Assembly: GCA_018389105.1 (NCBI GenBank)
Contig: JACATO010001453.1
Location: 62,001 to 126,000 of the forward strand
Source: Nautilus pompilius
Lineage: Eukaryota > Mollusca > Cephalopoda > Nautilida > Nautilidae
Length of the DNA: 64,000 bases
Direction: 5' to 3'
Shown here: piece after piece, positions 60,285-64,000 of the stretch
Layout of the letters: each line of letters begins with the position of its first letter
Position numbering within the stretch: the first letter of the stretch is position 1
Program-made: the position numbers and the translations under genes
The notes under the pieces: model-generated
Databases searched by the model: none
Told to the model about the DNA's origin: nothing
The model's input: only the letters and a program-made list of their open reading frames with translations

Positions 60285-63200
60285 CGGTTCGGCCTTCGTT
60301 CGTTCGTTCGTTTGTTTGTTTCTTAAACTTTGTGGATCAGTAAATATTTTATCTAGACATCCATCATCTCCCCGCTCTTCTTACGGTAAGTTCCCCTCCG
60401 TTTTCAGGTACACGGCAGCACGAGGATGGAGTGTCTGTTTTAGGGGGCCCGGCAGTCGGCGACATTTCCACACAGACAGACAAAACAACAACAACAACAA
60501 CGACGATCAACGTAATCGTGGAAAACTATTCCAGGTGCGCGTTTCCTCCCACATCTCAGAATTAACAGTTACAGCGGGGGGGGTCCCCTCCCGTCAGTCA
60601 CATCCGCCTTCGTCGAGAGAAGCAACGGAAGCCAATCGTGGCTACTCGTTCCTTCGAGCCGCGGTTCCGCCGGAAACCAAATTGCTGACCCCTCCGGTGA
60701 CATTTAGAGCACCGGTTTCGTGTCATCGAGGGCGCAGGCGAGGATCCGATCTCTGGACCGGCAGCGACGTTTCCATAGCAACACGCGTTATTCAATCAGA
60801 AGATAAACGGGACATTTTAAGCTAATTGGTTTGGAGTATGTCAGCCACTAGTAATTAAAGAGTTAATCGTCATCGAGGTCAGATTTTGGGAGTCGCCGAG
60901 TAATGAAATGTGGGGAGAAGCTGACATTCCCTCCTCCCTCCAAGGTCATCTATGATCGTCCATCAGTGGTGGCTCCAAGCACTGAGATGGCGAATGCTAA
61001 TAGGTATTAAAAACAAGACATCCAAGCCTATGCTTCAAACTCAGCAGTTTATCCCTGCTGTCCAACCATCTCTCCCTTTCTCAGATTAAGTCGGCTGTAT
61101 GCTTATTGAAAACACTCATAAAATATCCACATTTGTAATTTATCTGTACTTACACCTTTTTTAGAAGAATCATCTTCAAGGCCGATGTTCAGGAGGCCCT
61201 GCTCCAAGAAAGGGCAGGTATACGAGTTGAGAAAAGATTCGTTTAAATGATGACAGCTGTTCAAAAGGTAAACTTGGGAGCATAATGCTGATTAAACAGA
61301 AAAGATTTCTAGAAAATGGGAGATGCTCCACTAGTTTGTGTCAGGGGTTTAGGGACTGGATATTGGTGCTCACATCTATTGTACCAATAATATGTAAACA
61401 CGGTGTGATGGGATATTGGCATAGAACATTTGGGGGGTTTTGTTTCATATTTAAAAAAATTGACAGATTTTCCTGACTCCTACTCAAACAGCAGTTTTGT
61501 CGGAAGGTTTTGTCAATCATCATCATCATCAGACAGAAGATGGCGCAGAGAGCTGCTTTAAATACTTCTCAAACAAATCTGGTAATTTGTAGCGTGAATT
61601 TTAGCAATGAAACAAAATCACGAATAATTTTAGTAAAATGTATAAAAATTTGTTTATATTTCCATTAATCATCTCAAGAGGGGGAAAATTAAGGCGAGCA
61701 GCTAAAGTGGAGTTTTTCAATGCAAAAAAAAGGAGGAATTATTCCTGCTAAAACTTAATTGGATTTCCCAAAAACAACTGAAGGCAGAATGTTTTCTCCC
61801 ACTTACAAAAATCAGCCATTGCTATTCATTTCAGTATCAACTAGGCCTGGAAGCAAAAAGATCATTGAGGATGAAAGAGGAGAGTTCAAAGAGCCCAGTT
61901 TCTGCTGGTTATATCAGCAGATATCACGTATAACCACCACCCACCTGGCAGGAATGTTTTAGTACATGGAAGTTAGCCTGATAATAGTTGTAATCACAGA
62001 ATTTGCAAACATGTGCAAAGGGAATTTTTCATGATCATCCAAAAAACAAAATACAGGGCATCCAACATGGCTGCTTTTTTTTAACCAGACAAAAGTTGAT
62101 ATTTTCTGTTTTTTGGCTGCTGAGTTCGATAACTGAAGCATGTTAAAAAAAAAAACACTGATACCTTTCTGCCAGTGTAGGAGACAGGTATTAACAAATA
62201 GACTGAAAAAGATTTAAACAAAGATTTCAATTCTAAATAATTATCTCCTAAGAATTTTGGGGTCAGGAAAGTGTTAAGCTAAAACAGGAATTAGTACTAC
62301 TTATAAGAGACAAATTCAGTATCACTAGTAACAGCAGATAACCAGAGATGATGAAATTCTCGGTTGTACTTACAGCATGCCTCACCTTTGGCTTAAATGA
62401 ATATCTGGTGTTACCAGACTGACCTAAATTTAATTTTCTTAGGTTTCTCCCTATATATCAATCAAACTTTCAGATGTATAGGTAAAGAGCAAGTAGTAAA
62501 TGTATAGAATAATAAATTCTGATGCAGGCACTATGGTAAAAAGAAACAAAAAAACAAAGCCCTTTCATTGACATAATTAACTCCAAAATTTATTGACATA
62601 TTTTAAAATTAAAGTTCCAACAGCCAACACAACAAAAAATCTTCGAATGTGAAATATTATGGGCAGTGTGAATGGAAAATTGTTACCTTTGACCAACTAG
62701 AATACATCAGGCCACATTAAACTCAAACACATCACTATCATACACAGATGGTTGCACAATATATTTGTATTGATGCTGCTGACAGATAGAACTTGCATTT
62801 AAAAGTAACGTGTATGGATACTGTTAATATTGGGAGTTGAAATGAAAATGCTTTCCTATCACTTTTAGTAGTTTTCTGAGTGAAAGCAAGCACCTGTCCT
62901 GGAGGGGTCAGGGGCTTTGCCTCCATCTTTACCTCAAGAAATCTGTTGAATGCAACCTTGTGTAATAAAAGCAATTTATAACTACAATTTATTGGAAGAC
63001 TGGTAGTAGTTTATTAAAAATTGTCTCCCTTGAAATACCATACATGAGTCAAAAACAGCATTTGTCCGTAGTAAGTCGTTTTCTAAATACTAAGCTGCAC
63101 TTGCACAGGAATATTAATGAAAATGCCTATCTAAATTTACACCCAAATGGAACCATCATTCCACTTACCTATTCAGATCAAGGGTTGTGTAGACCTTGAC

Positions 63201-64000
63201 CTTGCAAATGCGTGGCTGACATTTCACACTGCAAATGGCTTATGAGAATGTGTAATACAACACTTCAATTCTACAGATGACATTTTGAAAATTAAGTCCA
63301 AAAATACTAAAATCTTTCAAAAATCTCTTTTGCAAGGCATGAAGACATTCCACTAGGGAGAATATTTAAAAAATTCGCACACCATTGCAGATCTTTCACG
63401 TGGAAAGTCAGATTTGAAAATGATCGCAAGTAGTGCAACACCCTCTACATAGTGACACTTTGGGTGTTTATACACTTGTTCCATGTTCCACACTAAACCT
63501 AACACAACACTTATACTAAAGCTGTATTGTCTGCTACTAAACTGCCCTTGATTAACTCATTTGTTAGCTGATGTCAAGAATAAGGTCATCATGACAACCA
63601 TATAAACAAATGCTATGAACATCAAGTATGTAACTTTTTTTCCCTAAGTTTGTTTGAAATGCCAGATTTGAGTATTCCCCTGTAGACCACCTTCAACAGA
63701 CAGCTACAAGAATGTGGAAAATTTAGGTCCAGGGGTCAGAAGCCCCTTACTCTCTACATTTCATGTTGAAGACTTTGTAAAATCTAAAGTTTATCCTCAA
63801 ATTATGTAATGGCTCCTCGCTTATGGCTTACAACAACAAAGAAAATCTACACTTTAATTTATTTTAAAAGAAAAATAATCAAACTTTATACTGATATTAA
63901 CGTGTGCAAAAACAATACTTTCTACACATTACATCAGACTTTCTGGTCACGTTTAAATTCATTAGGTTAACAGTTTGCACCAAGTGTACTAGAGAACTAA
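60285..64000. other. Downstream flank of the C/EBP gene, no further gene recognised
   Basis: The first ~550 bp are GC-rich and CpG-rich with short cgtt and aac repeats (60297-60325 and 60484-60503) and probably include the C/EBP 3' UTR. A splice-donor-like ggtaag occurs at about 60385. From about 60.85 kb on the sequence is AT-rich with no exon-like frames or transposon ends recognised. Confidence 0.45.

Noticed and set aside
1..64000. Vertebrate origin (suggested by C/EBP, CUTA, MRPL38 and SETMAR/GTF2IRD2-type transposons)
   Set aside because: These families are shared by most animals. mL38 architecture and the post-zipper tail of the C/EBP protein fit protostomes better, and the protein sequences are too far from human for a jawed vertebrate.
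1..64000. CRISPR arrays, bacterial operons, rRNA or tRNA genes
   Set aside because: None seen. Spliced genes, animal transposons and poly(A) signals mark the whole window as animal nuclear DNA, and the only regular array is the minisatellite, which has no spacers.

Overview
This is eukaryotic nuclear DNA from an animal. It is AT-rich, full of decayed DNA transposons, and carries five protein-coding genes. I think it is a protostome rather than a vertebrate. The mL38 protein lacks the N-terminal segment that vertebrate mL38 has between its targeting peptide and the 'IGLP' motif, and it carries the long C-terminal tail I associate with insect mL38. The C/EBP protein ends in a 'LFxNVGxxLP' tail typical of invertebrate, and especially molluscan, C/EBPs. 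With GTF2IRD2-type hAT, SETMAR/FLJ37770-type mariner and Tigger relics, ATT/GAT/AT microsatellites and multi-kilobase introns, a mollusc with a large genome (possibly a cephalopod) fits best. This is inference from the sequence, not a database result.

Layout. 1-23.1 kb: no host gene recognised; three DNA-transposon insertions with defined ends (2029-3352, 4319-6327, 7918-9507) in anonymous AT-rich sequence. 23.2-36.2 kb, minus strand: a FASTKD1-like gene of six coding exons (876 aa predicted). Its introns hold a Tigger-type relic, a hAT element with a perfect 8-bp target duplication, a PIF1/Helitron-like helicase relic, and an intact intronless CUTA gene on the opposite strand. 36.2-37.0 kb: intergenic gap shared by two divergent nuclear genes for mitochondrial gene expression. 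37.0-53.2 kb, plus strand: MRPL38 (mL38) in eight coding exons (398 aa predicted), with a near full-length mariner in intron 1 and a decayed transposase in intron 6. 53.2-56.3 kb: gene-free, between convergent genes. 56.3-60.3 kb: two intronless-CDS C/EBP-family bZIP genes head to head (C/EBP-gamma-like on minus, C/EBP on plus). Between them lie a fragment of the hAT family seen at 2 kb, a nine-copy ~92-99 bp minisatellite containing a 97-bp pure G run, and a CpG-rich promoter with a C/EBP consensus site, a kappaB consensus site, a TATA box and a CRE-like site. 60.3-64 kb: nothing recognised.

How the genes relate. FASTKD1-like (mitochondrial RNA metabolism) and MRPL38 (large mitoribosomal subunit) are divergently transcribed and may share a promoter. 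The two C/EBP proteins belong to one dimerising family (gamma-type C/EBPs lack activation domains and usually modulate the others), so the pair could form a local regulatory module. Exon joins were built by hand from splice consensus, reading phase and family similarity; all five genes are otherwise intact. I found no tRNA, rRNA or CRISPR array and no previously unknown multi-gene system. The most unusual structures are the C/EBP pair with its G-rich minisatellite and the nested CUTA gene.
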